Positions 14,459-23,306 are shown, numbered from the stretch's first letter. The stretch: 36,208 nt of DNA from Streptomyces fildesensis (GCF_016107395.1 NZ_JAAIKO010000062.1:1-36208), one strand, 5' to 3'. Translations and numbers: made by a program. The notes: generated by a model not told the origin, from the sequence alone.

Positions 14459-16258
14459 TTGATACCCCACATATCCAGCCGCCCCAGACGCACGCTGGTG
14501 CTGGCGGCCACGCTCGGCGCCGCCCTCGCGTTCGGCGCCCCGGGCGCCCTCGCGGGCTCCCTCCCCGTCGCCCCCTCCACCGCGCCGGCCGCCAAGGCCC
14601 ACGCTCCGGCCGCCGTGCCGGCTTCCCAGAGTGCGGCCTGGGTGGCCGGCACGCGTGCCTACCTCGTGATCACCGCCCCCGGTGACAGTTCGGCGGTCCG
14701 CTCCGCGATCGCGGCCAACGGCGGCACCGTCTTCTCGAACTACGACGCCATCGGCGTGATCGTCGCCCACTCGGCGTCCAGCGGATTCGCCGCCACCATG
14801 CGCGGCGTCGCCGGCGTGCAGCAGGTCGGCGCCACGCGCACCTCGGACGTCCCAGCCGACGCCTACAACCCGGCGCTCCCGGCCAATCCGGCTCAGGCCT
14901 CGACCCCGGCCGGAGAACCGGTCCGGGCCGACATGAGCCAGATCAAGGCCGACCAGGCCTGGGCCGTGAACCTGGGCTCCGCCTCAGTCAAGGTCGGCAT
15001 CCTGGACACCGGTGTGGACGACCAGCACCAGGACCTGGCGCCCAACTTCGACGCGGCCGACTCGGTCTCCTGCGCCTACGGCAAGCCCGACACCCGTGCC
15101 GGCGCCTGGCGGGACGTCGACACGCACGGCACCCACGTAGCGGGCACCATCGCCGCGGCCAAGAACGGCAAGGGCGTCGTCGGCGTCGCCCCCGGGGTGA
15201 CGATCTCCGCGGTCCGGGTCGCCGAGCCGGGCAACTCCTTCTTCTTCGCCGAGAACACCATCTGCGGCTTCGTCTGGGCCGGTGACCACGGCTTCAAGGT
15301 CACCAATAACAGCTATTACACGGACCCGTGGCAGTTCAACTGCCCGGACAACATCGACCAGGCCGCCATCATCGAGGGCGTCAAGCGCGCCCAGGAGTAC
15401 GCCGAGGGCAAGGGCTCCCTCCAGATCGCCGCCGCGGGCAACGAGAACTACGATCTCGCCCACAAGACGACCGACTCCGCGAGCCCGAACGACTCGACAC
15501 CGGTCACCCGCACCATCACCAACGCCTGCCTCGACATCCCGACCGAGCTGCCGGGCGTGGTCACGGTCGCGGCCAACGGCACGGGCGTCACCAAGGCCTC
15601 GTTCTCCAACTACGGCCAGAGCGTCATCGACGTCGCGGCGCCGGGCAGCAACGTGTACTCCACCGTCCCCGGCGGCGGCTACGGCAGCAAGAGCGGCACC
15701 TCGATGGCCACCCCGCACGTCGTCGGCGTGGCGGCACTCATCGCCAGCGCCAACCCGGGCATCACCCCGGCGCAGATCCGCGCCAAGCTGGCCGCCCAGG
15801 CCAACGACATCGCCTGCCCCTCGGACGGCCGCTGCACGGGCACGACGGCCAACAACTCGTTCTTCGGCGAGGGACAGGCCGACGCCCTCAAGGCCGTCGG
15901 GACCACCCCGCCGCCCGGCAAGTACTTCGAGAACCTCGCGGACTTCTCCATCAACGACAACGCGACCGTGGAGAGCCCGATCGCCGTCACCGGCGTGACC
16001 GGCAACGCCCCAGCCACCCTCAAGGTGGGTGTGGACATCAAGCACACCTACATCGGTGACCTGAAGGTCGACCTGGTGGCGCCGGACGGCAGCGTCTACA
16101 CGCTGCACAACCACGCCGGCGGCAGCGCCGACAACATCGCCCAGACCTACACCGTGAACGCCTCCTCGGAGGTCGCGAACGGCACCTGGAAGCTGCGCGT
16201 CAACGACAACGCCGCCTCCGACACAGGCAAGATCGACGCCTGGAACCTGACCTTCTAG
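14459..16258 (+). CDS. Secreted subtilisin-like serine protease with P domain
   Basis: The start is TTG 14459, placed by GGAGGA at 14449-14454. The product is 599 residues. A signal peptide (RPRRTLVLAATLGAALAFGAPGALA) is followed by a pro-region containing YLVITAPGDSSAVRSAI. The peptidase S8 core has Asp183 (ILDTGVD), His223 (HGTHVAG) and Ser415 (GTSMATPHV), with the expected oxyanion asparagine region TNNSYY. From about residue 490 comes a proprotein-convertase P domain (SINDNATVESPIAV to KIDAWNLTF), which stabilises secreted subtilases. It probably degrades protein outside the cell. It appears monocistronic, with a stem-loop in its leader. A start at the ATG upstream is rejected because it would run through the replication-relaxation remnant on the other strand. 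Confidence 0.92.
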   Translation: MIPHISSRPRRTLVLAATLGAALAFGAPGALAGSLPVAPSTAPAAKAHAPAAVPASQSAAWVAGTRAYLVITAPGDSSAVRSAIAANGGTVFSNYDAIGVIVAHSASSGFAATMRGVAGVQQVGATRTSDVPADAYNPALPANPAQASTPAGEPVRADMSQIKADQAWAVNLGSASVKVGILDTGVDDQHQDLAPNFDAADSVSCAYGKPDTRAGAWRDVDTHGTHVAGTIAAAKNGKGVVGVAPGVTISAVRVAEPGNSFFFAENTICGFVWAGDHGFKVTNNSYYTDPWQFNCPDNIDQAAIIEGVKRAQEYAEGKGSLQIAAAGNENYDLAHKTTDSASPNDSTPVTRTITNACLDIPTELPGVVTVAANGTGVTKASFSNYGQSVIDVAAPGSNVYSTVPGGGYGSKSGTSMATPHVVGVAALIASANPGITPAQIRAKLAAQANDIACPSDGRCTGTTANNSFFGEGQADALKAVGTTPPPGKYFENLADFSINDNATVESPIAVTGVTGNAPATLKVGVDIKHTYIGDLKVDLVAPDGSVYTLHNHAGGSADNIAQTYTVNASSEVANGTWKLRVNDNAASDTGKIDAWNLTF

Positions 16259-16440
16259 CGCAGGGCCCGGCAACGCCCGCGTACAGCACGCACTGCGCCG
16301 GCGACAGCTCCGCGGACAAGGCGGGCTGCGGTCCTTTCGGCCATGGCTGCGAACTGCTGGGCGGCAGAGGGCACATGGGCCTCGGCGGCGGTGTACGCCG
16401 CGGTCGGGGCCTGTGGGGCTCGGAAAGTCATCGCTGCACG

Positions 16441-17350
16441 TCAGCCCGCGTACCGGTACTCGTTGAGGATGCCCCGAGAATGCGGGTGCGCAGGAGCCTG
16501 CGGCCTTCGAGGTCGTGGACGGGGGCGGTCTGCTGATCCGCGTCGGGCGGTAGCTGTTGGCGGGCTCGGTGGGGCCGCTGTCCGTTGTAGTGCTGCTGGT
16601 AGGCGTTCAGGATTTGTCGGGCGTGGGCCTCGCACGTGATCGGAATGTGGTCGAGTACCTCGCGCCGGATACTGCCGATCACCCGTTCGCAGTGCGCGTT
16701 CATTCGAGGCGCCCGCGGGGCGCTCAAGACCACGTCCAGGTCCTCGGACTCGAAAACGGCGTCGAAGGCTGGGCCGTACTTGCCGTCGCGGTCGCGCAGC
16801 AGGAACCTCAGCGACTCCATGCGCGTGCCCAGATCGGCGGCCACGTTGCGCGCCTGCTGGGTGGCCCAGTCCCGCGTGGGATGGGCGGTGACACCGGTGA
16901 GTTGCAGGCGCGGCGTGCCGTGTTCGAGAAACGCCAGGGCATACAACCTGTGGCCCAGCGCGGTGTCCACGTGCAAGAAGTCGACCGCGACGATGCCCTC
17001 GGCCTGGGCTGCCAGGAATTGCCGCCAGGTCGGGCCGGAGCGGCACGGGCCGGGTCGATCCCCGTCGCGTGCAGGATCTCCCACACGGTGGACGCGGCGA
17101 TCGGATGTCCGAGCCGTGCCAGCTCGCCCTGGATCCCCCTGTGTCCCCAACGCGGGTTCTCCCGCGCCAGCCGCAGTACGAGCTTCCTGAGCACGGCGGC
17201 AGTCCGCGGGCGACCGGTACGGCCGGGACGTGCGGAGTAGTCCCACTTCGCGGCGATCAGTCGGCGGTGCCAGGCGGGGGTCACCGGGAAAACTCCGCAC
17301 CAGCGGTGACGGGGTATCAGTGCGGACAGCGCCGCCGGGCCTTGGGTCAA
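16441..17350 (-). pseudogene. rve integrase-core transposase, frameshifted
   Basis: The fragments assemble to a transposase with an HTH and retroviral-integrase core. One frame reads VFPVTPAWHRRLIAAKWDYSAR, LARENPRWGHRGIQGELARLGH and STVWEILHATGIDPA. After a frameshift near 17040, the other frame gives TWRQFLAAQAEGIVAVDFLHVDT (first D), ALAFLEHGTPRLQLTGV, LLRDRDGKYGPAFDAVF (second D) and APRMNAHCERVIGSIRREVLDH (E). A second shift near the end restores GILNEYRYAG before the stop at 16441. The N-terminal 60 or so residues are missing. The element interrupts the end of the DUF3995-type gene next to it. Confidence 0.8.
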
Positions 17351-17702
17351 GGCCCGTTCCAGCGCACGAACTCGGGTTCCCCGCGCAGGCTGAACGGCGG
17401 GCCGGCCAGCCCACGCAGCAGGAGTAACACGGTCAGGGCCCAGATACCGACGCGATAGAGCCAGTGCGGGCCGAGTTCCGGAGTGAAGTCGGCGAGGGCG
17501 AGCAGGCAGTAAGCCGCGCCCAGCAGACCGGACCCGACCAGTAGGCAGGCCGGTTTGGGCGGCATGCCAGCCCTCCGTAGACGAAGCGGCCCAACTCCGG
17601 ATAGGAGCGGGCCGGCCAGGGAGTGAGCGCCCACACCACGTGCAGTGTGCCGACCGCGGTCAGGGCCACCGCGGCAATCATGGTCGTGCCGTCACGCCAC
17701 AT
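17350..17702 (-). pseudogene. DUF3995-like membrane protein, frameshifted and truncated
   Basis: The first frame, from ATG 17702, reads MIAAVALTAVGTLHVVWALTPWP and ELGRFVYGG. A frameshift near 17570 moves to the frame ACLLVGSGLLGAAYCLLALADF, then LYRVGIWALTVLLLLRGLAGPPF and PEFVRWNG, where it is cut by the neighbouring transposase remnant. The pattern matches DUF3995 small membrane proteins. Its start overlaps the DUF6463 stop by 11 bp, so it was the fourth gene of the TetR operon. Confidence 0.6.
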
Positions 17703-18111
17703 CGGCGTGCTCCTTGCCCTGGCGGGCCGTCACCAGGGCCAAGACGCCGATCGCGATCAGCAGCCACGCGCCGGACGCGGGCTCCAGCAGTGCGATCGGT
17801 ATCCCGAGCCCCAGCAGGATCCATCCGGTCTCGACGGGTACCTTCCCGGTGCGCATCACGGATGTGCGGGTGAGGATGCCGAGGCCGAAGAGGGCTATTC
17901 CGCCGATCATGAACCAGAGGGTCGCCACACGGGCGTCGTTGCCCGCGCCCACGGTGTTCCATAGGCCGTCGGAGAAGATGCCCCGCCACCTCGAGTTGGC
18001 TGCGGCCCCCACCATGTGGACGGTGGCGCCAGCGAGAATCAGGCGGGGAACCCAACGCGCGAGCCGCGCGGACTCGGGTATGCGGGGAGTCGAACGGGCC
18101 GGGGTGCTCAT
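17692..18111 (-). CDS. DUF6463 family membrane protein
   Basis: This 139-residue protein has four predicted spans: LILAGATVHMVGAAANS, LWFMIGGIALFGLGIL, GWILLGLGIPIALLEP and WLLIAIGVLALVTA. TVHMVGA and RWRGIFSDGLWN followed by FMIGGIALFGLG fit DUF6463, whose role is unknown. The ATG at 18111 overlaps the DUF2867 stop by 4 bp (ATGA), so translation is coupled. Third gene of the TetR-DUF2867-DUF6463-DUF3995 operon. Confidence 0.75.
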   Translation of the reverse strand: MSTPARSTPRIPESARLARWVPRLILAGATVHMVGAAANSRWRGIFSDGLWNTVGAGNDARVATLWFMIGGIALFGLGILTRTSVMRTGKVPVETGWILLGLGIPIALLEPASGAWLLIAIGVLALVTARQGKEHADVA

Positions 18112-18638
18112 TTCGGTGTGATCCTCTCTACAGTGCCAGGGGCTGGGCGGCTGCCCGCGTTGGTCATGCTGCGGACCACCAGGTGATGGAAGGGACGGAT
18201 GAGATTGAAGTAGAGCGGACCGGTCCAGCGGCGGTAGCGCACGATCGTGACCACCTCGAACCTGGTGCGACCACCTGCCGACGGCCCAGCGAGGACAGCG
18301 AGATACCCGATCAGATGCGTGTCGGCTGACTCCAGGACGATGAACCGGTCCTCGGCGGCGGCGCTGACGGTGAAGAACGCGACCTTGTCGCCCGGTGTGA
18401 AGGAGATATCCTCGGGTCGCAACGGCACGCCGGCCGGGACGCCCGATTCACGCAGCCGCAGCAGCCGGGCGACGACCGCCCTGCCGCGAAACAGGGTCCT
18501 CATCCAGGCGGGCCGTCGCCCCATGGCCGCTGCGAGGAACCCGCGAAGAGTGGACTCGCACTCGGCTGCCTTCACATCGACGTGGTCGGCGTCGGCGAGC
18601 AGAGACGCCAGCTCGGGCACGGTGCCAATGAGGCTCAC
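18108..18638 (-). CDS. DUF2867 family protein
   Basis: This 176-residue soluble protein starts at GTG 18638, overlapping the TetR stop (GTGA). It has LFRGRAVVARLLRLRE, then DISFTPGDKVAFFTVSAAAEDRFIVLES, HLIGYLAVLAG and the end VRYRRWTGPLYFNLIRPFHHLVVRSM. The end motif YFxxIRPFHHxIV is typical of DUF2867, a lipocalin-like ligand-binding fold often next to or fused with NAD(P)-dependent SDR proteins. The 4-bp overlaps on both sides tie it to the TetR and DUF6463 genes. The longer frame upstream is only overlap with TetR and is not used. Confidence 0.75.
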   Translation of the reverse strand: MSLIGTVPELASLLADADHVDVKAAECESTLRGFLAAAMGRRPAWMRTLFRGRAVVARLLRLRESGVPAGVPLRPEDISFTPGDKVAFFTVSAAAEDRFIVLESADTHLIGYLAVLAGPSAGGRTRFEVVTIVRYRRWTGPLYFNLIRPFHHLVVRSMTNAGSRPAPGTVERITPK

Positions 18639-19210
18639 GGCGCACTCTCCTCGATGGCCGAGGCGTACGAGGTGGGCCGATCCAGCAGAGCGAGCATCGC
18701 CTCGTACAGGCCGCGCAGCTGCGCGCCCGGAAGCGGGGGCATCAGGTGCGCCGCCCCAATCCACATCACGTACAGAAGCGTGGCCATCTGTTCCGGTTGG
18801 GGGTGCCCGGCCTCATGGCAGAGATCGCGCAGATAGGCGATCCGAGTCGCGTCCACGCGTCCCTGGACCGAAGCCGCTTCAGGGTCCTGTTTCGCCCAGG
18901 CCCGCATGGCGATCTCCAGATCCGGACCGGTGTCCTTGATCGCCTCCACGACGAGCCGGCCCAGCCGCTCCCGCGCGGGCAGCTCGGCGAGCGCCTGCAC
19001 CGCATCGATGATCGCCGTGGTGTGTTCAGCCTCGAAGTGGGAGAGCAAGCCGCGCCGATACTTCGGCATCGACCCGAAGTGGTGGTAGAAGGAACCCTTT
19101 GACATGCCCATCCGCTCGCACAGCCGGTCCAGGGTCACCGCCGGGGCTCCCTGTTCGGCCAGCAACGCCAACCCCTCGGCCAGCCACGCCGGCTTTCCCG
19201 CGCTCATCAT
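18635..19210 (-). CDS. TetR/AcrR family regulator, first gene of operon
   Basis: This 191-residue regulator reads WLAEGLALLAEQGAPAVTLDRLCERMGMSKGSFYHHFGS at about residues 9-47, a complete TetR helix-turn-helix. A helical ligand domain with LEIAMRAWAKQDPEAA and LLYVMWIGAAHL follows. ATG 19210 and ATG 19207 are adjacent, after GAGGG; either could start. Downstream come DUF2867, DUF6463 and DUF3995 genes coupled by stop/start overlaps. A 23-bp palindrome 11 bases before the start is almost surely its own operator, so the operon should be self-repressed and released by an unknown ligand. Confidence 0.9.
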   Translation of the reverse strand: MMSAGKPAWLAEGLALLAEQGAPAVTLDRLCERMGMSKGSFYHHFGSMPKYRRGLLSHFEAEHTTAIIDAVQALAELPARERLGRLVVEAIKDTGPDLEIAMRAWAKQDPEAASVQGRVDATRIAYLRDLCHEAGHPQPEQMATLLYVMWIGAAHLMPPLPGAQLRGLYEAMLALLDRPTSYASAIEESAP

Positions 19211-19221
19211 GATCCCTCACT

Positions 19222-19244
19222 CCATACCAGAAAGTTTGGTATGG
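19222..19244. promoter_or_regulatory. TetR operator palindrome
   Basis: CCATACCA-GAAAGTT-TGGTATGG has perfect 8-bp arms and a 7-bp centre. It sits 12 to 34 bp before the start of the TetR gene, typical for autoregulation. Confidence 0.75.
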
Positions 19245-19887
19245 AAAGAGTAGCAGAGGAGCTCCCTGTCCGAGTGAGCTAGCTCTGACCAGGGGACAAG
19301 CAGGCTGAACGCCAAGAACCATCAACGGTGAATCCAGATACCTCCACACAGAGGAACTGCCGCTGAGGGTTCCGGGCATGACGCTGCCGGCGGCGCACTG
19401 TCACCGAGATGCTCACCGGCGCGGGTCTGTCCCGCCTCTGGCCGCACCGCCGCGCGCACGCCTTCTTCGAGGAAATCGGAGCGGTTGTGCGTGCATGGGA
19501 AGCTGCGACGGCGTCGCTCCAAGATCACGGTTTGCAACAAGGTCGAGTTGATGTGCGGCGATCATGAGTTCGCGTTCGACGGTCTTCCCGACGTCGTAGC
19601 GGGGCGCCCGGTGAGGGTTCGAGGATCCGGTGAACGTCCGGTGCCCGTGCCGTTGGATGAACACGGGTCGGGAGAGCAGGCGGGCGCGGATGTTCCTGAA
19701 CCCCGACGGAACCAAGCCGGGGTCTGCTGCTCCGCCTTGACCGGTTCTCCCAGGGACGCCGGAGGGTCTCCCGCGACTGGCCAGGCGCGCTGGAGCTGGG
19801 TGCGTCGGACATCCGATACAAGTTCTCCCCCGTATGGGGAACAGGTCATCCTGCGTGCTGATGTGCGACGACCTGCGCCTCAGCACG
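19245..19887. other. No confident gene; possible transposase scrap
   Basis: The stretch holds several open frames but none with a start, ribosome binding site and family match. A plus-strand piece near 19395-19470 reads TVTEMLTGAGLSRLWPHRRAHAFF in pieces, which resembles the opening of IS701/IS4-like transposases; it soon loses the match. The rest shows no family I know on either strand. Confidence 0.4.
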
Positions 19888-20397
19888 ATGGAACGCATGC
19901 TGAAGATCGACGCGCTGCCCCAGGTTCCGCGTTGGGCTGTCCTCGCCGCCCACGCCGTACCCCTCGTTACCCTGCCGTCCGGCCTGTGGCGGATCGCCCA
20001 AGTTTCCGGGCTCCCGGTGGCCGAGCAGTCGGGCCGGAACGGCCGCGAGGTGGTGTTGGCCGTCTCGCTGACCGTGATATCCGAAGGCCTCGCCCTGCTC
20101 GCACTCGGGTTGGTGCGACCTTGGGGCGAGATGGCACCCCGCTGGCTCCCGCTCATCGGCGGGCGGCGAGTGCGTACGCTCGCGGCGGTGGTCCCGGCGC
20201 TGCTCGGGGCGGCGGCGCTGTGCACGATAGGAGGCTGGTTCGCCTGCTCCCAGGCGGCAGGCCTGATCGCGCGCGTCACGCAGACGCCAGCCCAGCAAGT
20301 GCTCCTCGTGGCTTGCTACTCTCCGCTGCTGGCCTGGGGGCCCCTCCTGGCGGCCACGACGGTCGCGTACTACCGGCGCAGGACGACCGTGCTGTAG
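19888..20397 (+). CDS. Four-span membrane protein, unknown
   Basis: This protein of about 169 residues has four hydrophobic segments: PRWAVLAAHAVPLVTLPSGLWR, VVLAVSLTVISEGLALLALGLV, LAAVVPALLGAAALCTIGGWF and VLLVACYSPLLAWGPLLAAT. It ends in a basic tail, AYYRRRTTVL. PSGLWR in span one and GLxRPWGE after span two recur in small streptomycete membrane proteins that I cannot name. No Shine-Dalgarno marks the start; ATG 19888 is chosen as the nearest before the first span, with ATG 19861 and 19834 possible. It converges with the ALF-repeat remnant at 20409. Confidence 0.6.
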   Translation: MERMLKIDALPQVPRWAVLAAHAVPLVTLPSGLWRIAQVSGLPVAEQSGRNGREVVLAVSLTVISEGLALLALGLVRPWGEMAPRWLPLIGGRRVRTLAAVVPALLGAAALCTIGGWFACSQAAGLIARVTQTPAQQVLLVACYSPLLAWGPLLAATTVAYYRRRTTVL

Positions 20398-20408
20398 AGC
20401 GAAGGATC

Positions 20409-20907
20409 CTAGGACGCGTTGCTCATTTCGCAGTCGGAGCCGATCAGGTTGACCTTCCCGGTCTTGGGGACCGTCGCTGTTTCGGCGCAGGTGAAGGTCA
20501 TGGTGAGGTCCCTTGCCGTTGAGCCGACCCAGGCGCGCGCCTCGTTGTGGGGCTCGATCGTGAGGTAGCCGCCAGGCGGCGCGGATGCGATCGTCATGGA
20601 GTTCAGCAACCGGCTCCTCAGTGTCGAGGAAACGCGGGACGTCGTCATCGCTTCCGAGTAGGGCGACTCGTGCTGCCGCCTTGACTGCTGGGCCGCCCTC
20701 GCTCCAGAGCTCAACTACCCGGCCCCGGTCCGTCAGGGGGGTGGCATCGACAGGGTCCACGGGGTACGGCGGCTCGTCGGCCATCGCAGGGGGAGTGGTC
20801 CCCAAAAGCCCTACGACAAGGGACAGTGGCAACAGTGCGAGGCTGAGGTTTTGCACCACGCGCGATGCCCTTCCCGGACGGATTGTCCGGGGCTCTACTT
20901 TTCTCAC
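20409..20907 (-). pseudogene. Secreted ALF-repeat protein, frameshifted
   Basis: From GTG 20907 a signal peptide (NLSLALLPLSLVVGLLGTTPPAMA) is followed by GRVVELWSEGGPAVKAAARVALLGSDDDVPRFL, one clear ALF repeat as found in streptomycete secreted and membrane proteins. The frame then loses sense near 20600. In another frame the sequence continues PPGGYLTIEPHNEARAWVGSTA, LTMTFTCAETATVPKTG and VNLIGSDCEMSNAS with a stop at 20409. A small frame-changing indel or deletion joined the two halves. The second half looks like a beta-rich C-terminal domain with two cysteines. Confidence 0.6.
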
Positions 20908-20993
20908 GGTGACTCATCTCACTGACCGGCAGTCAATTGCTGCCAGGGGCTGTGCGTCGGCGCCGCAACCGCCTTCGCTGACCTGCTCCACGA

Positions 20994-21540
20994 CTATTTG
21001 CGGGTGCTGGGCCCCGCCGTTGTAGTGGGGGCCACCGAGGTGTCGGGCTGACGGTAGGCAGCGATCGCGCCCTCCACGTCGCCGTGCTCCTCACGTATTT
21101 CGGCCAAACGCTGCGCGGCGTGTCCGTGGTCCTCGGGCTCCGCGTACGCGAGCAGTTCCTCGATCCGGTTGTGCGTGGCCAGCGGATCGGCGACCTGGTC
21201 GCGACTGTTGACAGAGGTGACGTGCCGGGTACGCAGCAGGGCGATCGCGTCATTGGTGCGGTCCTGGCGTTCCCGGATCGTGGTAAGCAGGGCGAGCGCA
21301 GTGTCGGCGTCGAGGCCGCGGCCGCACCACGGCGTGTCGCATCGGTGGTCGGTCGGGATCCAGGTGGTCAGCAGCGAGGCGGCGAGGAATCAGTCTTCGA
21401 CGACGGGGCACAGCAGCTCGAATGCCTCGGCGCCACGGTCGTGGCGGGCGAGCAGGCGCCCCACGAAGGCGAGGGCCATCCGGTCGCCGGCCTGCGCGCA
21501 CGAGGTAGACGGCGCTGGGGTCGGGCCTGATTCCGTACGC
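20994..21540 (-). pseudogene. TPR-type repeat protein with TGA nonsense codon
   Basis: The minus strand reads GDRMALAFVGRLLARHDRGAEAFELLCPVVED, then TGA (21390-21392). In the same frame it continues FLAASLLTTWIPTDHRCDTPWCGRGLD, TALALLTTIRERQDRTNDAIALLRTRHV, NRIEELLAYAEPEDHGHAAQRLAEI and REEHGDVEGAIAAYR to a stop at 20994. This is the C-terminal part of a repeat protein common in streptomycetes. Relatives as I recall them have Trp before FLAA, so TGG to TGA is the simplest change. The upstream part is lost near 21540, apart from a scrap, IRPDPSAVYLVRA, in another frame. Confidence 0.65.
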
Positions 21541-21636
21541 CTCGCTGAAAGCCGCGGTTCGTAGGCGGCTACCAACGCCCGCCTGCCCGCGAGCCACCTT
21601 CGAGCCTCCCTCGGCGAATGCCGGAGCGGCGTTTGC

Positions 21637-21945
21637 ATGCGCATGGCCTTCCCCGTCTTCGCCCGCGGCGTCATCCCGATCCCGGGCGCCAAGTCGGCCG
21701 CCCAGCCCCTCGGCATCCCGGTCCGCTGCGGCGGTGTGGATGTACACCCAAGCGACGTCGTCGTCGCGGACGAGGAGGTCATGGTCGTCGTACCGGCCGC
21801 CCGCCGGGACGAGAACCTGGGCGCTGCCCGGGCGAAGCTCGCCAAGGAGGCCGGGGAGTTCCTCGACGTGTGGGAGGGGGCCCACCGAGCCCGTATCGAG
21901 AAGGCCATCGGAGAGCGGATGGACATGCCGCGCCAGGACGACTGA
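21637..21945 (+). pseudogene. RraA-like (DMK-methyltransferase-fold) protein, C-terminal half
   Basis: The frame reads FPVFARGVIPIPGAKSAAQPLGIPVRCGGVDVHPSDVVVADEEVMVVVPAARRDE and then a helical end, KEAGEFLDVWEGAHRARI. FPVFARG, GGVxVxPGDxVxADxxGVVVVP is the second half of RraA-family proteins (aldolase or RNase E regulator-like). The first 100 residues, including the nucleotide-like pocket, are missing, and no ribosome binding site precedes the ATG, so I call it a remnant. Confidence 0.7.
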
Positions 21946-22047
21946 TCGGTAGACGCCGTATTCGACTTCCGTTCACCTGTCCGTTCCCGGTGAGACGCGC
22001 GCTGCGAGCAGGCTGCTTCGGCACGGTCGAATTCACCGAGGAGACAG

Positions 22048-23247
22048 ATGAAAAGAAGGTCGTTTGCAGCCGTGGGCCTGGCTCTGGCGCTCAGCGCGAT
22101 ATCGGCCACCGCCATGACGGCGAACGCGACCGCCTCCGGGGCCGGGGCCGGGGCCCGTGCGCCGTTCACGCTCGCCGTGTACGGCGACGCCCCGTACGGC
22201 ACCTCGCCGACCGACACCTCCGAGTTCGACGCGACGCCGGCGTTCATCGCCAACGTCAACGCCGACCCGGACATCAGCACCGTGATCCATGTCGGCGACA
22301 TCCACTCCGGCAAGCAGTACTGCACCGCCGCTTACGACCAGTCCGTCGCCGCGCTGTGGAAGACCTTCGCGGATCCGATGGTCTACACCCCCGGCGACAA
22401 CGAGTGGGCCGACTGTCACAAGGCCAAGGAGGGCGGCGGCACGTACAACCCGCTCACCGGGAAGATCGACTACGTACTCGATCCGGCCACCGGCCATTCA
22501 GTGGACTACGCTTCCGGCAACCCGGCCGCGAACCTGGATCTGGTCCGCAAGACGTTCTTCCCCAAGCCGGGCCACACCCTCGGCAGCGGGACGCTGCGCG
22601 TCCTGTCGCAGGCGCAGCTGCCGAACTGGGCGCACCCCGAGGACGCCAAGTACGTGGAGAACGTGCTCTGGGTCAAAAACGGCACCCTGTTCGCGACGGT
22701 CAACGTGCCCGGCGGCTCCAACAACGACGCTGACCCCTGGTACGGCGCGCCGACGGCCTCACGGCAGCAGCTCGACGAGGCCGCCCAGCGCACCGCGGCC
22801 GACCTGCGCTGGCTGGACACCGCATTCGCACTCGCCAAGGCCGGCGGCATGTCCAGCGTCGTCGTCACCACCCAGGCCGACATGTGGGACGTAGACGGCA
22901 AGACGGCCGACCACGTGGCGAACTACGAGCCGGTCGTCTCCAGTCTCGCCAGGCACACCGCCGCCTTCGGCAAGCCGGTGCTCCTGCTCGTCGGCGACTC
23001 GCACGTCTACCGCTCGGACAACCCGCTCACCCAGGGCGCGCCTTGCACGGGTGACGAGGACGTCTGCGCGTACGACGCATGGAACAGCCACCCCGGCTAC
23101 GCCGTCCCGAACTTCCACCGCATCGTCGTGCACGGAAGCACCACACCCCTGGAATGGCTGAAGCTGACCGTCACCCCAGGAGCCCACAACCCGACGACGT
23201 CCACCTCGTTCGGCCCGTTCACCTGGACCCGCATCACCGAGAGCTGA
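22048..23247 (+). CDS. Secreted metallophosphoesterase
   Basis: This 399-residue exported enzyme starts at ATG 22048 after GAGGAG. A signal peptide (RRSFAAVGLALALSAISATAMTANA) leads to FTLAVYGDAPYG near residue 42, then VIHVGDIHSGK near 82, YTPGDNEWADC near 114, VVVTTQADMW and LLLVGDSHVYRSD near 315. These are the metal-binding blocks of calcineurin-like phosphoesterases, where D, N and H bind two metal ions. It would remove phosphate from esters outside the cell; the substrate is unknown. It has its own strong terminator and seems monocistronic. It is the intact gene between two decayed neighbours. Confidence 0.85.
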   Translation: MKRRSFAAVGLALALSAISATAMTANATASGAGAGARAPFTLAVYGDAPYGTSPTDTSEFDATPAFIANVNADPDISTVIHVGDIHSGKQYCTAAYDQSVAALWKTFADPMVYTPGDNEWADCHKAKEGGGTYNPLTGKIDYVLDPATGHSVDYASGNPAANLDLVRKTFFPKPGHTLGSGTLRVLSQAQLPNWAHPEDAKYVENVLWVKNGTLFATVNVPGGSNNDADPWYGAPTASRQQLDEAAQRTAADLRWLDTAFALAKAGGMSSVVVTTQADMWDVDGKTADHVANYEPVVSSLARHTAAFGKPVLLLVGDSHVYRSDNPLTQGAPCTGDEDVCAYDAWNSHPGYAVPNFHRIVVHGSTTPLEWLKLTVTPGAHNPTTSTSFGPFTWTRITES

Positions 23248-23274
23248 ACAGCAAGCCCGGAGCTGAACAGCAAG
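23241..23274 (+). repeat. Tandem repeat across phosphoesterase stop codon
   Basis: GAGCTGAACAGCAAG occurs at 23241-23255 and again at 23260-23274 (period 19). The first copy contains the stop codon of the metallophosphoesterase. It looks like a recent local duplication. Confidence 0.65.
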
Positions 23275-23282
23275 ACCAGCGG

Positions 23283-23306
23283 CGGCCCGAGGATTACCTC
23301 GGGCCG
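23283..23306. terminator. Bidirectional terminator hairpin
   Basis: CGGCCCGAGG-ATTA-CCTCGGGCCG is a perfect 10-bp stem with a 4-nt loop. It stands between the stops of the phosphoesterase (plus) and the 23307-23763 gene (minus), so it can serve both. Confidence 0.8.

Noticed and set aside
14984..16273. Long minus-strand open frame (429 codons)
   Set aside because: It is antisense to the subtilisin gene, with valine/glycine/aspartate-rich nonsense produced by GC bias.
20967..21014. Plus-strand TAFADLLHDYLRVLGP resembling a TPR repeat of NB-ARC proteins
   Set aside because: Only 16 residues, partly antisense to the end of another repeat-protein remnant; too short to defend as a feature.
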